This document shows, one piece after another, positions 63,952 to 64,000 of a stretch of 64,000 nucleotides of DNA. The DNA is taken from contig CAMCYI010000007.1 in assembly GCA_945883845.1 (NCBI GenBank), forward strand, positions 88,754-152,753, in the 5' to 3' direction. Position 1 is the stretch's first letter. The number at the start of each line of letters is the position of its first letter. The DNA comes from Bacteriovorax stolpii (lineage in GTDB: Bacteria; Bdellovibrionota; Bacteriovoracia; Bacteriovoracales; Bacteriovoracaceae). Below the pieces are notes generated by a model. It saw only the letters and a list, made by a program, of their open reading frames with translations, did no database searches and was not told the DNA's origin. Made by a program: the position numbers and the translations under genes.

Positions 63952-64000
63952 TTTTACTATTGATAGATCCTCTGGATCTAATTTCATTTTGTGGCGTGTT

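Noticed and set aside
1..64000. CRISPR array, prophage, transposon or toxin-antitoxin module
   Set aside because: No regularly spaced repeats, transposase, phage or paired toxin genes were found; the window is core-like throughout.

Overview
The window is an ordinary, gene-dense bacterial chromosome segment of moderate GC. I read about 75 protein genes, two tRNAs and a set of short regulatory sites. No CRISPR array, insertion sequence, integrase or phage module is visible, and no gene-free stretch exceeds about 200 bases. The envelope is Gram-negative with LPS: LpxC, BamD, the L- and P-ring flagellar genes, many lipoproteins, TonB systems and outer-membrane barrels. The fused B12 mutase IcmF, the flg-csrA-fliW cluster, the CHASE2 kinase with an NtrC-type regulator, and frequent TTG/GTG starts fit the Bdellovibrionota (Bacteriovorax/Peredibacter-like, often predatory). 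That placement is inference; no 16S or marker phylogeny is possible here.

Layout. 0.6-5.8 kb (minus strand): an operon-like run from an outer-membrane protein through a small lipoprotein and FolK to acyl-CoA dehydrogenase, EtfB, EtfA and a DUF374 acyltransferase. 5.9-12.0 kb (plus): deoxynucleoside kinase, LysM lipoprotein, a dead M48-like lipoprotein, AmgK-MurU peptidoglycan recycling enzymes and a PilZ-like membrane protein. 12.1-13.2 kb (minus): an endonuclease-IV-fold protein and a BFD-like iron-sulfur protein. 13.3-20.7 kb (plus): an HtpX-like pseudoprotease, CHASE2 histidine kinase, sigma-54 regulator, LspA and Lgt, followed by a signal-peptidase-I-like membrane protein behind a sigma-28-like promoter and an outer-membrane protein. 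20.7-25.0 kb: a ferredoxin divergent from icmF and its cobalamin adenosyltransferase. 25.0-29.8 kb: FHA-RDD, Grx2, A-type iron-sulfur carrier, YgfZ-TPR fusion, a stand-alone HExxH protein and tRNA-Asn. 29.9-36.0 kb: AstA-like acyltransferase with an unknown partner, then a TPR-SH3, cyclic-nucleotide-binding, AI-2E-type transporter and BamD operon.

36.0-45.2 kb (minus): twelve flagellar genes, flgF-G-A-H-I-J-M-N-K-L-csrA-fliW, with a near-consensus sigma-54 promoter before flgF, which seems to start at CTG. 45.3-49.3 kb: xseB, a class A penicillin-binding protein and a TonB-like protein. 49.8-52.1 kb (minus): folD-gcvT-gcvH. 52.2-59.3 kb (plus): a 59-residue membrane protein, ruvCAB, then a complete ExbB-ExbD-TonB-receptor-lipoprotein uptake operon. 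59.5-64 kb (plus): lpxC, two tandem paralogous secreted proteins, proS, an rRNA methyltransferase and tRNA-Thr.

The most unusual theme is three protease folds that seem to have lost catalytic residues (7.4, 13.3 and 18.8 kb). Two of them flank a two-component system and the lipoprotein-processing genes lspA-lgt, which suggests an envelope-sensing or membrane-protein quality-control unit. Other notable points are a lone aKG-HExxH-type protein, a YgfZ-TPR fusion, terminator-like hairpins inside the first codons of two genes, and hairpins at or just before three ribosome binding sites in a window that also encodes CsrA.
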